From: an uncultured bacterium
Lineage (GTDB): Bacteria > Acidobacteriota > Thermoanaerobaculia > Multivoradales > JAHEKO01
DNA: 60,131 bases
NCBI GenBank assembly: GCA_905479655.1
Contig: CAJQNK010000052.1
Span: 1 to 60,131 of the forward strand
Direction: 5' to 3'
Part shown: in pieces, positions 25,635 to 33,621 of the stretch
Layout of the letters: every line of letters starts with the position of its first letter
Position numbering within the stretch: the stretch's first letter is position 1
Notes under the pieces: generated by a model
Databases searched by the model: none
What the model was told of the DNA's origin: nothing
The model's input: the letters and a program-made list of their open reading frames with translations, nothing else
Made by a program: the position numbers and the translations under genes

Positions 25635-27888
25635 CTCGCAGGCGGGCGAGGTCCCGGGCGGCCGCGGCGGCATTCGTCAGGTCCCCCAGGCTACGGTAGA
25701 AGGCGACGAGAGCCTCGAGAACCTGGGGATCACCGCGCCCCCGGAGAGACTCGAGAACCTCGACGGCCTCTCCGGTCCTGCCGGCGTCCTGGAGGGCGAC
25801 CGCGTAGACATAGCCGTGGCGGGTGGACCTGCCGATCTCCCAGGCCCGTCGCAGGTGCCGCAGAGCCTCCGTGTCCTGCTCCTGCCGGATGAGGTTCAGT
25901 CCCAGGCCGTGCCGGAGATCGGCGTCCTCGGGGTAGATCCCGATCCCGCGGCGAAGGAGAGCTTCGCCCTCGAGGTCGCGTCCGAGCTGTCGGTAGAGGT
26001 CCGCCAGGTTGACCAGGGCCAGCCGGGAGGAGGGCGCGATCTCCAGGGCTCGCAGGTAGTAGTCCTCGGCGAGGTCGGGCTCGCCGCGCCTCGTGGCGAG
26101 AGTGGCGAGTTGGGCGAGCGCCTCCGGCCGGTCGGCGTAGGTCAGGCGCGTCGCCCGCAGCTCTTCGACCGCCGCCTCGAGACTCGCGAGCTGAGCGGGC
26201 GGCAGGGCGTTCGGCGGCACCCCGGACAGGATCCGGCCCGCATCGATCCGCACGGCTCGAACCGGGTCGTCCAGAGCCGAGGCCATCGAGCGGGCGAGGT
26301 CGGGTCCACCGAAGCCGAGGAGGCGCTCGGAGCCGGTGAGGCCCCCGAGACGTACCAGGGGCTCCGCATGGCGCAGCGCGTTCTCGAGCGCCCGCAGAAC
26401 TCTCCCGTCGGGGAAGGCGCCGAGCTCCTTGGCGGCCGTCGCTCGGACGATGGCTGGCCGACCGGGGTCGGCGAGGAGGTCGACCAGGGCGTCGGCCGCC
26501 GCGGGGTCGCCGGCTCGCGCCCGGGCGAAGGCCGGGCCCCAGGAGACGGGCTGCGGACCCGGGTACCACTCCGCGAAGCGCTCGGCCGCCCACTCGGCGC
26601 TATGGTCCCGGTGACAGTCGGAGCACGGGTCCGGCGTCCCGAGGGAGAGCCGTAGATCGGGCCTCGGGACGCGGAAGGAGTGGTCGCGACGGGGGTCGAC
26701 GACCATGTAGGTGCGGGCCGGCATGTGGCAGGCGACACAGCTCGCCCCCGTCGACTCCGTCCCGTGGTGGTGGTGGGCCGGAGCGGCGAAGACGGTCGGG
26801 TCGTGGCAGCGCGCGCAGGCGGAGTCGGGTCCGCCGCCGGCGCGCAGCTCGAGCGTGTGGGGGTCGTGGCAGTCGCCGCAGGTCACGCCGGCCGCGTGCA
26901 TCCGGCTCTGGAGGAAGGAGCCGTAGACGTAGACCTCGTCCCGGATCTGGCCGTCGGGGAAGAAGAGGTCGTCGTCCAGTAGCGCGGGTCGGTGGGTCTG
27001 GAGCAGATCCAGGCCCCGAGGCTCCTCCTCGACCAGCGGTGCCCGACGCGCGTGACAGCGCGCGCAGGTCTGCAGCTCCGTGTCCGAGGTCCGGGGAGCG
27101 GTTCGCCGGGCGATGCCGTCCGCCCCGAACGCCCAGGTGCCGTCGCCGGCTTCGAAGTCGACGGGCAGGCCCAGGCCTGGGGGGCGGTCGCGTCGCTCCC
27201 GCTCCTCCCAGCCACGGGCCCAGGCGACGTGGCGTGACCCCTGGCCGTGACAGGCCTCACAGGCGACGTCGATCTCCTTCCAGGTGGTGTCGAACGTGTC
27301 GGACGAGGGGTCGTAATGGCGCCGGAGCTCGGTGGAGTGGCACTCGGCGCACATGAAGTTCCAGTTCTGGTAGATCCCCGTCCAGTGCAGGGGATCCTCG
27401 TGGTCGATGGCCTCGTCCGGGTAGAGGTGGAACCAGCGCTGCCCGCCCTCCTCGGCGGGCCTCGTGTCCCAGCAGATGTCGAGTGCCTGCACCCGGCCGT
27501 CGGGCATCAGCACCAGGTACTGTTGCAGCGGCTCGAAGCCGAAGGTCCAGGTGACCTCGAACGTCTCGAGGGCGCCGCTCGCTCCGTCCGTCTCGACCAG
27601 GAACCGGTCGCCGTCGCGAGAGAACGTGGAGGTGACGCCGGCGTAGGTGAAGCTGGCGCCGTCGAAGTCACCGAGCACGGTTCGGGGCGTGGCCTCCTGC
27701 ATGGCGAGGTCGTGGTCCGAGTCCCGCCAGGCCCGGGCTTCCTCGGCGTGGCACTCCGCACAGGTCGCCGAGCCGACGTGCGCCAGCGGGGGATCGGCAG
27801 CAGGCTGCGGCGTCCCGTCCTCGCCCGCCGCGCAGCCGGCGACCGTCAGGGCCAGCGCCGCCGCCACGAGGATCTGTCCCGCAGCCAT
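25621..27888 (-). CDS. Eight-haem cytochrome c lipoprotein with HEAT-like and TPR repeats
   Basis: 755 residues. The signal peptide ends in a lipobox (TVAGC, Cys19), so the protein is a lipid-anchored extracytoplasmic protein. Eight CXXCH haem sites occur in the first 430 residues, in order CAECH, CAECH, CEACH, CARCH, CGDCH, CARCH, CVACH and CSDCH. An HHHH run and several spaced His residues may be distal ligands. Residues of about 440-570 look like HEAT repeats (LVDLLADPGRPAIVRATAAK, RALENALRHAEPLVRLGG). The C-terminal 180 residues are TPR units (EDYYLRALEIAPSSRLALVN and others). The layout matches the multihaem-TPR proteins of Planctomycetota, Acidobacteriota and Verrucomicrobiota. The electron partner is unknown. 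NhaA is upstream on the same strand. Confidence 0.85.
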   Translation of the reverse strand: MAAGQILVAAALALTVAGCAAGEDGTPQPAADPPLAHVGSATCAECHAEEARAWRDSDHDLAMQEATPRTVLGDFDGASFTYAGVTSTFSRDGDRFLVETDGASGALETFEVTWTFGFEPLQQYLVLMPDGRVQALDICWDTRPAEEGGQRWFHLYPDEAIDHEDPLHWTGIYQNWNFMCAECHSTELRRHYDPSSDTFDTTWKEIDVACEACHGQGSRHVAWARGWEERERRDRPPGLGLPVDFEAGDGTWAFGADGIARRTAPRTSDTELQTCARCHARRAPLVEEEPRGLDLLQTHRPALLDDDLFFPDGQIRDEVYVYGSFLQSRMHAAGVTCGDCHDPHTLELRAGGGPDSACARCHDPTVFAAPAHHHHGTESTGASCVACHMPARTYMVVDPRRDHSFRVPRPDLRLSLGTPDPCSDCHRDHSAEWAAERFAEWYPGPQPVSWGPAFARARAGDPAAADALVDLLADPGRPAIVRATAAKELGAFPDGRVLRALENALRHAEPLVRLGGLTGSERLLGFGGPDLARSMASALDDPVRAVRIDAGRILSGVPPNALPPAQLASLEAAVEELRATRLTYADRPEALAQLATLATRRGEPDLAEDYYLRALEIAPSSRLALVNLADLYRQLGRDLEGEALLRRGIGIYPEDADLRHGLGLNLIRQEQDTEALRHLRRAWEIGRSTRHGYVYAVALQDAGRTGEAVEVLESLRGRGDPQVLEALVAFYRSLGDLTNAAAAARDLARLRASGP

Positions 27889-27952
27889 CCCCTTCCTTTC
27901 CGGAGCGCCGACGCGCTCCCGTCGGCCCGATCCTAGCCCGATCCCCGAACGC

Positions 27953-29278
27953 CTATCGGGCGACCCGCTCGTCCGGGAACCGGAGCAGCAGGCCCATCCC
28001 GAGCAGGGCCGCCACGGCCGACGCCCCGAGGATGCCGACCTTGGCGGCCTCCAGCGCCGCCCCCTCGAGGGCCAGGCCGGCGATGAACAGCGACATCGTG
28101 AAGCCGATGCCGGCCAGGAAGCCGGCTCCCACGACGGTGCCCCAGCCCAGTCCGCCGGGGAGCTTCCCCAGCAGGAGGCGGACGACGAGGAAGGTGGCCA
28201 GGAAGACCCCCACCGGCTTGCCGACGACGAGGCCGGCCATCACGGCCGTCGCGACCGGGTCGCTGAAGGCCGAGGGCGTCAGCACCACTCCGGCGTTGGC
28301 GAGGGCGAAGACCGGCATGATGAGAAAGCCGACCCACGGATGGAGGGACCTCTCGAGATAGACGAGCGGTGAGACGGACTCCCGAGCCGTCTGTTGGAGC
28401 AGCTGGACGTCGTCGGTGCCCGGCGCCTCCGCCGGCGTCTCGTCGTCGCCGCGGAAGATGCGTCCCGCGGACTCGAGCAGCTCGCCGAGCTGGCCGTGGG
28501 CGACCCGGGTCTGGTGCGGGGTGAGCAGCCCCAGGAGCACGCCCGCCAGGGTCGCGTGGACGCCGGACTCGTGGAAGGCCAGCCAGATCAGCGCGCCGAC
28601 TCCGGTGTAGACGGCGAAGCTGCGGACCCCGACCCGCCCCAGAAGGAACACCAGGGCCAGGCCCGCGAACGCCAGCCCCAGGGCCGACATGTTGATCTTC
28701 TCCGTGTAGCCGATGGCGATCACCAGGATGGCGCCGATATCGTCCACGATGGCGAGCGACAGGAGCATGACGCGCAGGTAGGAGGGCACTCGCGAGCCCA
28801 GAACGGCCAGGCAGCCCACGACGAAGGCGATGTCGGTGGCCATCGGAATGCCCCAGCCGCGGGCTCCCGGCTCCCCGGCCTGGAGCAGCAGATAGAGGCC
28901 CGCCGGCACTACCATGCCCCCGATGGCGGCGGCCACCGGCAGCGCCGCCTGGCGCAGGTTGCGCAGCTCGCCGGCCACGATCTCGCGTTTCACCTCGAGT
29001 CCGACCACGAAGAAGAAGATCGCCATCAAGCCGTCGTTGATCCAGTGCTTGAGGGAGTGCTTCATCTCGAAGCCGCCGAACGCGAACCCGACCTTCGTCT
29101 TCCAGAGCCCGACGAAGGCATCGGACCAGCCTGAGTTCGCTAGGACGAGGGCGATCGCCGTGCAGGCCAGCAGCACGACCCCGCTGGCGGCCTCAACGTG
29201 GAGGAAGCGCTGAATGGGGCCGACCAGGCGGTCGATCGGGTCGCTGGGTACGGGGCTGGGCGGGATTCTTCGAGCCAT
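27953..29278 (-). CDS. nhaA: Na+/H+ antiporter NhaA
   Basis: 441 residues, slightly longer than E. coli NhaA because of a loop around residue 270-300. The functional Asp pair is in LAIVDDIGAILVIA. NDGLMAIFFFVVGLEVKREI and GIPMATDIAFVVG are also diagnostic. It exports Na+ (or Li+) in exchange for 2 H+ at the inner membrane, for pH and sodium homeostasis. The ATG follows GGAGA. It lies 132 bp after carbamate kinase on the same strand. Confidence 0.93.
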   Translation of the reverse strand: MARRIPPSPVPSDPIDRLVGPIQRFLHVEAASGVVLLACTAIALVLANSGWSDAFVGLWKTKVGFAFGGFEMKHSLKHWINDGLMAIFFFVVGLEVKREIVAGELRNLRQAALPVAAAIGGMVVPAGLYLLLQAGEPGARGWGIPMATDIAFVVGCLAVLGSRVPSYLRVMLLSLAIVDDIGAILVIAIGYTEKINMSALGLAFAGLALVFLLGRVGVRSFAVYTGVGALIWLAFHESGVHATLAGVLLGLLTPHQTRVAHGQLGELLESAGRIFRGDDETPAEAPGTDDVQLLQQTARESVSPLVYLERSLHPWVGFLIMPVFALANAGVVLTPSAFSDPVATAVMAGLVVGKPVGVFLATFLVVRLLLGKLPGGLGWGTVVGAGFLAGIGFTMSLFIAGLALEGAALEAAKVGILGASAVAALLGMGLLLRFPDERVAR

Positions 29279-29410
29279 CGGCAGTCTCCTCCGGCGGGAA
29301 GATATCCCACGACGAGCGGGGGCCAGTGGGCCGGATGGACCGGAGCGGCGAGGCGGCGAGGGACCCCGAACCGGCCGGATCGAATGGCCGACCGTGGTCG
29401 ACGCCGGACC

Positions 29411-30322
29411 TTACCGCTCGCGCAGGATCCGCGTCCCCGCCTCGCCCCTCACGATGCGCTCCAGGTCCTCCAGCGCCCCGATGGCGGCCCGTCCGTCCGT
29501 CCGCTCGACGAACTGGCAGGCGGCCTCGACCTTCGGCCCCATGGAGCCGGTCGAGTAGTCCTGGGAGCGCAGCTCGTCGGGGGTCGTGCGCACCAGGCGC
29601 TCGGCCGTCGGCTCGCCCCAGTCGCGGTACACGCCGTCGACGTCGGTCGCCATGATCAGCATGTCGGCCCCGACCTCCTCGGCCAGTACCGCGCTCGCGA
29701 GGTCCTTGTCGACCACGACCTCGGCGCCCTTGAGGGTCCGGTCTTCCCTGTACACCGTGGGGATGCCGCCACCGCCGGCGCAGATCACGATCGTCCCCTT
29801 CTCGAGCAGCCACTGGATCGGCCGGATCTCGAAGATCCTCTTCGGGTGGGGCGAGGGCACCACCCGTCGCCAGCCGTCGCCGTCGCGCCCCACCGTCCAG
29901 CCCTTCTCGAGCTCCATGCGCCGCGCCTCCTCCTCCGTGTAGACGGGGCCGATGGGCTTCGTGGGGCGCTGGAAGGCCGGGTCGTTCGGGTCGACCTCGA
30001 CCATCGTCAGGATCGAGGCGAACGGCACCTCGACGGGCAGGAGATTCCCCAGCTCCTGCTCGATCATGTAGCCGATCATCCCCTCCGTCTGGGCTCCGAG
30101 CACGTCCAGCGGATAGGGCTCGACGTCCAGGTAGGCCGCCGCCTGCAGCGCCAGGAGCCCCACCTGGGGCCCGTTGCCGTGCGAGATGACGATCTGGTGC
30201 TCCAGGGCGATGGGGGCCATCGCCTGCGCCGCCACCTTCACGTTCTTCCGCTGGTTCGCGGCCGTCAGCGGCTCGCCGCGACGAAGGAGGGCGTTGCCGC
30301 CCAGGGCGATCACGATGCGCAT
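29411..30322 (-). CDS. arcC: Carbamate kinase
   Basis: 303 residues of the amino-acid-kinase fold. The N-terminal [12 protein letters not shown] is the nucleotide/phosphate loop, with [11 protein letters not shown] and [12 protein letters not shown] following. [19 protein letters not shown] holds the catalytic Lys-Asp region, and [17 protein letters not shown] closes the active site. The reaction is carbamoyl phosphate + ADP to carbamate + ATP, run catabolically in fermentations of arginine, allantoin or agmatine. No arcA or arcB lies nearby, so its physiological partner is not seen here. There is no clear Shine-Dalgarno before the ATG. Confidence 0.93.
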   Translation of the reverse strand: MRIVIALGGNALLRRGEPLTAANQRKNVKVAAQAMAPIALEHQIVISHGNGPQVGLLALQAAAYLDVEPYPLDVLGAQTEGMIGYMIEQELGNLLPVEVPFASILTMVEVDPNDPAFQRPTKPIGPVYTEEEARRMELEKGWTVGRDGDGWRRVVPSPHPKRIFEIRPIQWLLEKGTIVICAGGGGIPTVYREDRTLKGAEVVVDKDLASAVLAEEVGADMLIMATDVDGVYRDWGEPTAERLVRTTPDELRSQDYSTGSMGPKVEAACQFVERTDGRAAIGALEDLERIVRGEAGTRILRER

Positions 30323-30443
30323 GGGAGAGTCCGGGATCCTGGTTCGTGTTGGCGGCGGCCTCGGTCTCCGGCCGGGGCGGGCCTGCGTGTCCCGCGGAGA
30401 GTCGGGGGTCGGGAAGGGCGCCGAGGCGCGAAGTCTAGCAGCC

Positions 30444-31169
30444 TCACTCGGCGATCTTCCGACCCTGCCAGCGGCCGGCGGCCGGCGCGCCGCCGCCCAC
30501 CTCCAGCATCTCCCAGCTGCCGCTCAGGACGAGGCCGTCCGCGTCGCTCTCGAGCTCGGCTCGGAGGACCGCGTCGAAACCCTGCCCCGCGTCGATCCGC
30601 TGGAGCTCCAGGCGGTTTCCGCCCAGGGTGCCGCGCAGAGATCCGCGGGCCCCGGTGGACAGGAGGTAGCGGCCCGTGACCAGGGCGCCGTCGACCTCCA
30701 GGTCGAAGACGCCGGTGATCCCGACCTCGTCGAGGGTCACCCGCCAGGTTCCATCCAGGACTCCCTGCTCCTCCGTCTCGCGATCCCGCGCCGCGGAGAG
30801 ATCGGCCTCCAGCTCCGTGATCCGCTCCATGCGCGCGTAGATCGTGCGCCGTTGAGTGGCGGACTCCTCCAGGAGGGCCTGGGTGGACTGCCGGGCGACG
30901 GCGAGCTCCACCTCGCGCCGCCGCAGGACCTCCACGTCGGCGGCCGGGTCGGAGAACGCGCGGTCCAGGTCCCGCACCAGGGTGCGCAGCCGCTCCAGCC
31001 CTTCGCTCCCGGCCCGCCGGGTCGCCCCGTACCGCTCCAGGTCGCGGTCCAGCAGGCGCGATTCGAGCTCCAGAGCGCCCTCCAGGATCGCGCTCGTCGA
31101 TTGGGCTCCCGCGCTCGTGCTCGCCAGCACGAGGAGAACCAGTAGACCACCCGTCGTCAGCCATCTCAT
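30444..31169 (-). CDS. Periplasmic coiled-coil protein of unknown function
   Basis: 241 residues; ATG after GGGAGG. A signal peptide ends at AGAQS (about 23). Residues 30-135 are strongly heptad-like and charged ([33 protein letters not shown]), consistent with a coiled coil. Residues 140-241 form a beta-rich domain starting [18 protein letters not shown] and ending SGSWEMLEV...GRWQGRKI, resembling small lipocalin-like or DUF-type barrels seen in secreted proteins. It is the first gene of the minus-strand run toward arcC and nhaA. No family is assigned. Confidence 0.7.
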   Translation of the reverse strand: MRWLTTGGLLVLLVLASTSAGAQSTSAILEGALELESRLLDRDLERYGATRRAGSEGLERLRTLVRDLDRAFSDPAADVEVLRRREVELAVARQSTQALLEESATQRRTIYARMERITELEADLSAARDRETEEQGVLDGTWRVTLDEVGITGVFDLEVDGALVTGRYLLSTGARGSLRGTLGGNRLELQRIDAGQGFDAVLRAELESDADGLVLSGSWEMLEVGGGAPAAGRWQGRKIAE

Positions 31170-31487
31170 CGTCTCGACCTCCCTGCCGGGGTCGAGTCTA
31201 ACCTGCGGCCCGAACCCCGATCCCCCTCACGCCAAGACGCCAAGGGCGCCAAGGCGAGAACGGGAGCGGAGGCTTGGCGGCCGGGTGAGCCCGCTGGTGT
31301 CGTCCTGACCGACCGAGCGGAGCGAGGAAGTGGAAGGACCCCGGGCAGTCGGCTGCGATCCGACCGACAGGGTCGACGCGGCGGCGCCCACAAGACGCCG
31401 GAGTGCTGACCGGTCGGTTCGACCCGCCTCGCCACCCCTCGTCGCGGTGGGTGGCGGGTTGGAGCCGGGGGGAGGGGAGCCCGCGGA
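31170..31487. other. Intergenic stretch before the tRNA cluster
   Basis: No coding frame with plausible composition is seen. It holds a GCCAAGACGCCAAGGGCGCC repeat at 31228-31257, related to the one at 17209, and otherwise plain G+C-rich sequence. Confidence 0.5.
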
Positions 31488-31517
31488 TTGACAGCGGGAG
31501 GGTCCAAGGCCTAGACT
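31488..31517 (+). promoter_or_regulatory. Strong promoter for the tRNA cluster
   Basis: TTGACA (31488-31493), an 18-bp spacer and TAGACT (31512-31517). The first tRNA begins 12 nt after the -10 box. Confidence 0.75.
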
Positions 31518-31529
31518 CGTCTATTCGGT

Positions 31530-31603
31530 CGGGGCGTAGCGCAGCCTGGTAGCGCACCTGCCTTGGGCGCAGGGGGTCCCCAGTTCAAATCTGGGCGCCC
31601 CGA
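31530..31603 (+). tRNA. tRNA-Pro (TGG)
   Basis: 74 nt. Acceptor CGGGGCG pairs with CGCCCCG. The anticodon arm CCTGC-CTTGGGC-GCAGG has the TGG anticodon in the loop. The T-arm is CCCAG-TTCAAAT-CTGGG. No CCA is encoded, unlike in the next three tRNAs. Confidence 0.95.
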
Positions 31604-31716
31604 TTCTTCACCGGGCGGGTGCGACGCGTTCGACCGGCATCTGTGGATCGTTGCACCGGTCGCCCACAGATGGTAGGAAGGGTGGCGAGGCGGCCAGGAC
31701 CGAGTCGCCTCACGAG

Positions 31717-31793
31717 CTGCCTGTAGCTCAGCTGGATAGAGCGGCGGCCTTCTAAGCCGCGGGTCGGGGGTTCGAATCCCTCCAGGCAGGCCA
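31717..31793 (+). tRNA. tRNA-Arg (TCT)
   Basis: 77 nt including an encoded CCA. Acceptor CTGCCTG pairs with CAGGCAG. The anticodon arm is GCGGC-CTTCTAA-GCCGC (TCT), and the T-loop TTCGAAT is standard. Confidence 0.95.
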
Positions 31794-31903
31794 AGATCCC
31801 GACCACTCGCCGCCCCCGGGCGGCGATCCGTTCCTTGAAGCACCGGAAGTTCGAGGCGCCCGCAAGGTCGAGGTGCCGAGAAGTTCGAAGTGCGCAGACG
31901 TAT

Positions 31904-31980
31904 GGTGAGCGTAGCTCAATAGGTAGAGCGCCTGACTGTGGCTCAGGTGGTTGGGGGTTCGAGTCCCCTCGCTCACCCCA
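31904..31980 (+). tRNA. tRNA-His (GTG)
   Basis: Acceptor GTGAGCG (31905-31911) pairs with CGCTCAC. The G at 31904 is the G-1 identity base facing C73. The anticodon arm is CCTGA-CTGTGGC-TCAGG (GTG). CCA is encoded. Confidence 0.95.
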
Positions 31981-31984
31981 AAAT

Positions 31985-32061
31985 GCGCCCTTAGCTCAGC
32001 TGGATAGAGCGACGGCCTCCGGAGCCGTAGGTCAGAGGTTCGAATCCTCTAGGGCGCACCA
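31985..32061 (+). tRNA. tRNA-Arg (CCG)
   Basis: 77 nt including CCA. Acceptor GCGCCCT pairs with AGGGCGC. The anticodon arm is ACGGC-CTCCGGA-GCCGT (CCG). A weak hairpin, CGCCG-TTT-CGGCG at 32071-32083, lies just after it and may mark the end of the tRNA transcript. Confidence 0.95.
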
Positions 32062-32280
32062 CTTTCCCGCCGCCGTTTCGGCGCAAACCCTCGGTTCTCC
32101 GGAGCCCCTCGGAAGGGATCCGAAGACGCGGGCGCGCTAAGTGAGCCGGGCTTGTGAGGAGATGCTCGCGACCAGCCCGGGGCGTGCGGGTCGGCAGCTT
32201 CCCCGCGCCTGATTTCCCGCCTCGAGAGAGGCTCTTGGAGGCCGGCCGACGGAGAGTCGCGACCGGCAGGAGGCCGTTTC

Positions 32281-33003
32281 ATGACCCACCTGCGCCGCAG
32301 CGGATCCATCCTCGTTTCCCTCGTTCTCCTCGCTCTCGTGCCGCTGGGCTGTGCCGAGGAGGTGGTCTCCGAGGTCGCGCCGGCGACCGAGGAGGAGAAG
32401 ACCCTCTACGCTCTCGGGATGGCCGTCGCCCAGAACCTGGCGACCTTCGAGCTCTCCGAGGAGGAGCTGGCCTTCGTCCAGGCGGGCGTGGCCGACGTGG
32501 TCCTCGGGCAGGAGGCGAAAGTCGAGCTCGCCGAGTACGTGCCGAAGCTCGAGCAGCTGGCCCGGAGTCGCATGGTCGCCGCCGGCGAGCGGGAGAAGGC
32601 GGCGGGGGCGGAATTCGCGGTCGCCGAGGCGGCGGAGCCCGGGGCCGAGACTTCCGCTTCGGGCATGATCTACTTCGAGGTCGCGGCCGGCGAGGGCGAG
32701 AGCCCGAGCGCCACCGACGTGGTGACCGCCCACTACACGGGGACCCTGGCCGACGGCACGGTCTTCGATAGCTCGGTCGAGCGGGGACAGCCGGCGACCT
32801 TCCCGCTCAACCAGGTGATCGCGTGCTGGTCCGAGGGGGTGCAGAAGATGCGGGTGGGCGGCAAGGCCCGTCTGGTCTGCCCGCCCGAGATCGCCTATGG
32901 CGAGCAGGGTGCCCCGCCGCGGATCCCGCCGGGGGCGACCCTCGTCTTCGAGGTGGAGCTTCTCGGCATCGAGGGAACTCCGAGCTCGCCCGAGGGAAGT
33001 TAG
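32281..33003 (+). CDS. FKBP-type peptidyl-prolyl isomerase lipoprotein (Mip-like)
   Basis: 240 residues; ATG after AGGAGG. The signal peptide ends in the lipobox VPLGC (Cys24). Residues of about 35-110 are an FKBP_N-type helical region (ALGMAVAQNLATFELSEEEL) that normally mediates dimerisation. Residues 130-235 are the FKBP domain with AHYTGTLADGTVFDSSVERG, VIACWSEGVQKMRVGG and the C-terminal YGEQGAPPRIPPGATLVFEV. It accelerates proline isomerisation in extracytoplasmic proteins. A tRNA 3' fragment begins 27 bp past its stop. Confidence 0.9.
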   Translation: MTHLRRSGSILVSLVLLALVPLGCAEEVVSEVAPATEEEKTLYALGMAVAQNLATFELSEEELAFVQAGVADVVLGQEAKVELAEYVPKLEQLARSRMVAAGEREKAAGAEFAVAEAAEPGAETSASGMIYFEVAAGEGESPSATDVVTAHYTGTLADGTVFDSSVERGQPATFPLNQVIACWSEGVQKMRVGGKARLVCPPEIAYGEQGAPPRIPPGATLVFEVELLGIEGTPSSPEGS

Positions 33004-33030
33004 CGTCGGGGGATCTGCGACGATCGGAGT

Positions 33031-33064
33031 TGTGGGTCCGAGGTTCGAATCCTCCCGGGCCCAC
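33031..33064 (+). other. 3' tRNA fragment, possible attachment-site scar
   Basis: GTGGGTCCGAGG is followed by the T-loop TTCGAAT and then CCTCCCGGGCCCACC, which is the variable loop, T-arm and acceptor 3' strand of a tRNA. No matching 5' half (acceptor GGGCCCG, D-arm, anticodon) precedes it; the FKBP gene ends just upstream. Fragments of this shape arise when an element integrates into a tRNA 3' end. Confidence 0.55.
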
Positions 33065-33413
33065 CGCTTCCCTCCGCTCTCCCGGCAGCGCCTCCCGGTT
33101 CCCCGCACGGACAGGGAGGCAGCGTCTGCGCGACTTTCGATGTGGTAGTCTTGCGCGGTAACTCACTCTCTCGGCACCGGAGAAGCTGCCTCGGTAGAGG
33201 CCGGTCGCCGGCACGGTCGCGGGTCAGGTCGCGCCTCCCACCTGACGACTCGTGCGGCGAATGCGACTCCTGTTGGTCGCCTTGGAGTCCGTGAGCCGAT
33301 GGACGCGAGCGCCCCGCGGGCGTCTCAGGCCTCGGTTCGCCCTCGGAGACTCGGAGCTTTGGGAGGACGCATGATCTCGACCGGGCAGTTTCGTCAGGCC
33401 TGCCAGCAGGCAG
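33065..33413. other. Intergenic stretch, no gene seen
   Basis: About 350 bp without a convincing coding frame, promoter or hairpin. It separates the tRNA fragment from a frameshifted small gene. Confidence 0.4.
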
Positions 33414-33583
33414 TCACTCGCCCAACGACTGCGACGAATGCTCGTCGACGCGCAGGCCCACGTTTCCGAGCTGCAGGGCCACGGCGAGAAGTTGCTGGAG
33501 TTCCGCCGGGTCATCTTCTCGCGGTAGGCGCGGAACTCGTCGATGTCGCTCGTCAGGTCTCCCAGGGTCGTGGGGGCCGTCAT
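33414..33583 (-). pseudogene. Small gene with an apparent frameshift
   Basis: From the ATG at 33583 the frame reads MTAPTTLGDLTSDIDEFRAY and REKMT, then turns into low-quality sequence. Shifting by one base after REKMT gives DPAELQQLLAVALQLGNVGL and RVDEHSSQSLGE with a stop at 33414. The joined product would be about 57 residues of helical, charged sequence, which looks like a real small protein. It follows the PQQ-propeller gene on the same strand. Either a one-base mutation or an assembly error could explain it. I do not recognise the family. Confidence 0.4.
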
Positions 33584-33621
33584 CCTAGTCTGACCCTCGG
33601 ACTCCCGCGCGGGGAGACGGC

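Noticed and set aside
29411..30322. An arginine deiminase operon around carbamate kinase
   Set aside because: No arginine deiminase or ornithine carbamoyltransferase gene is found on either side; neighbours are NhaA and a coiled-coil protein.
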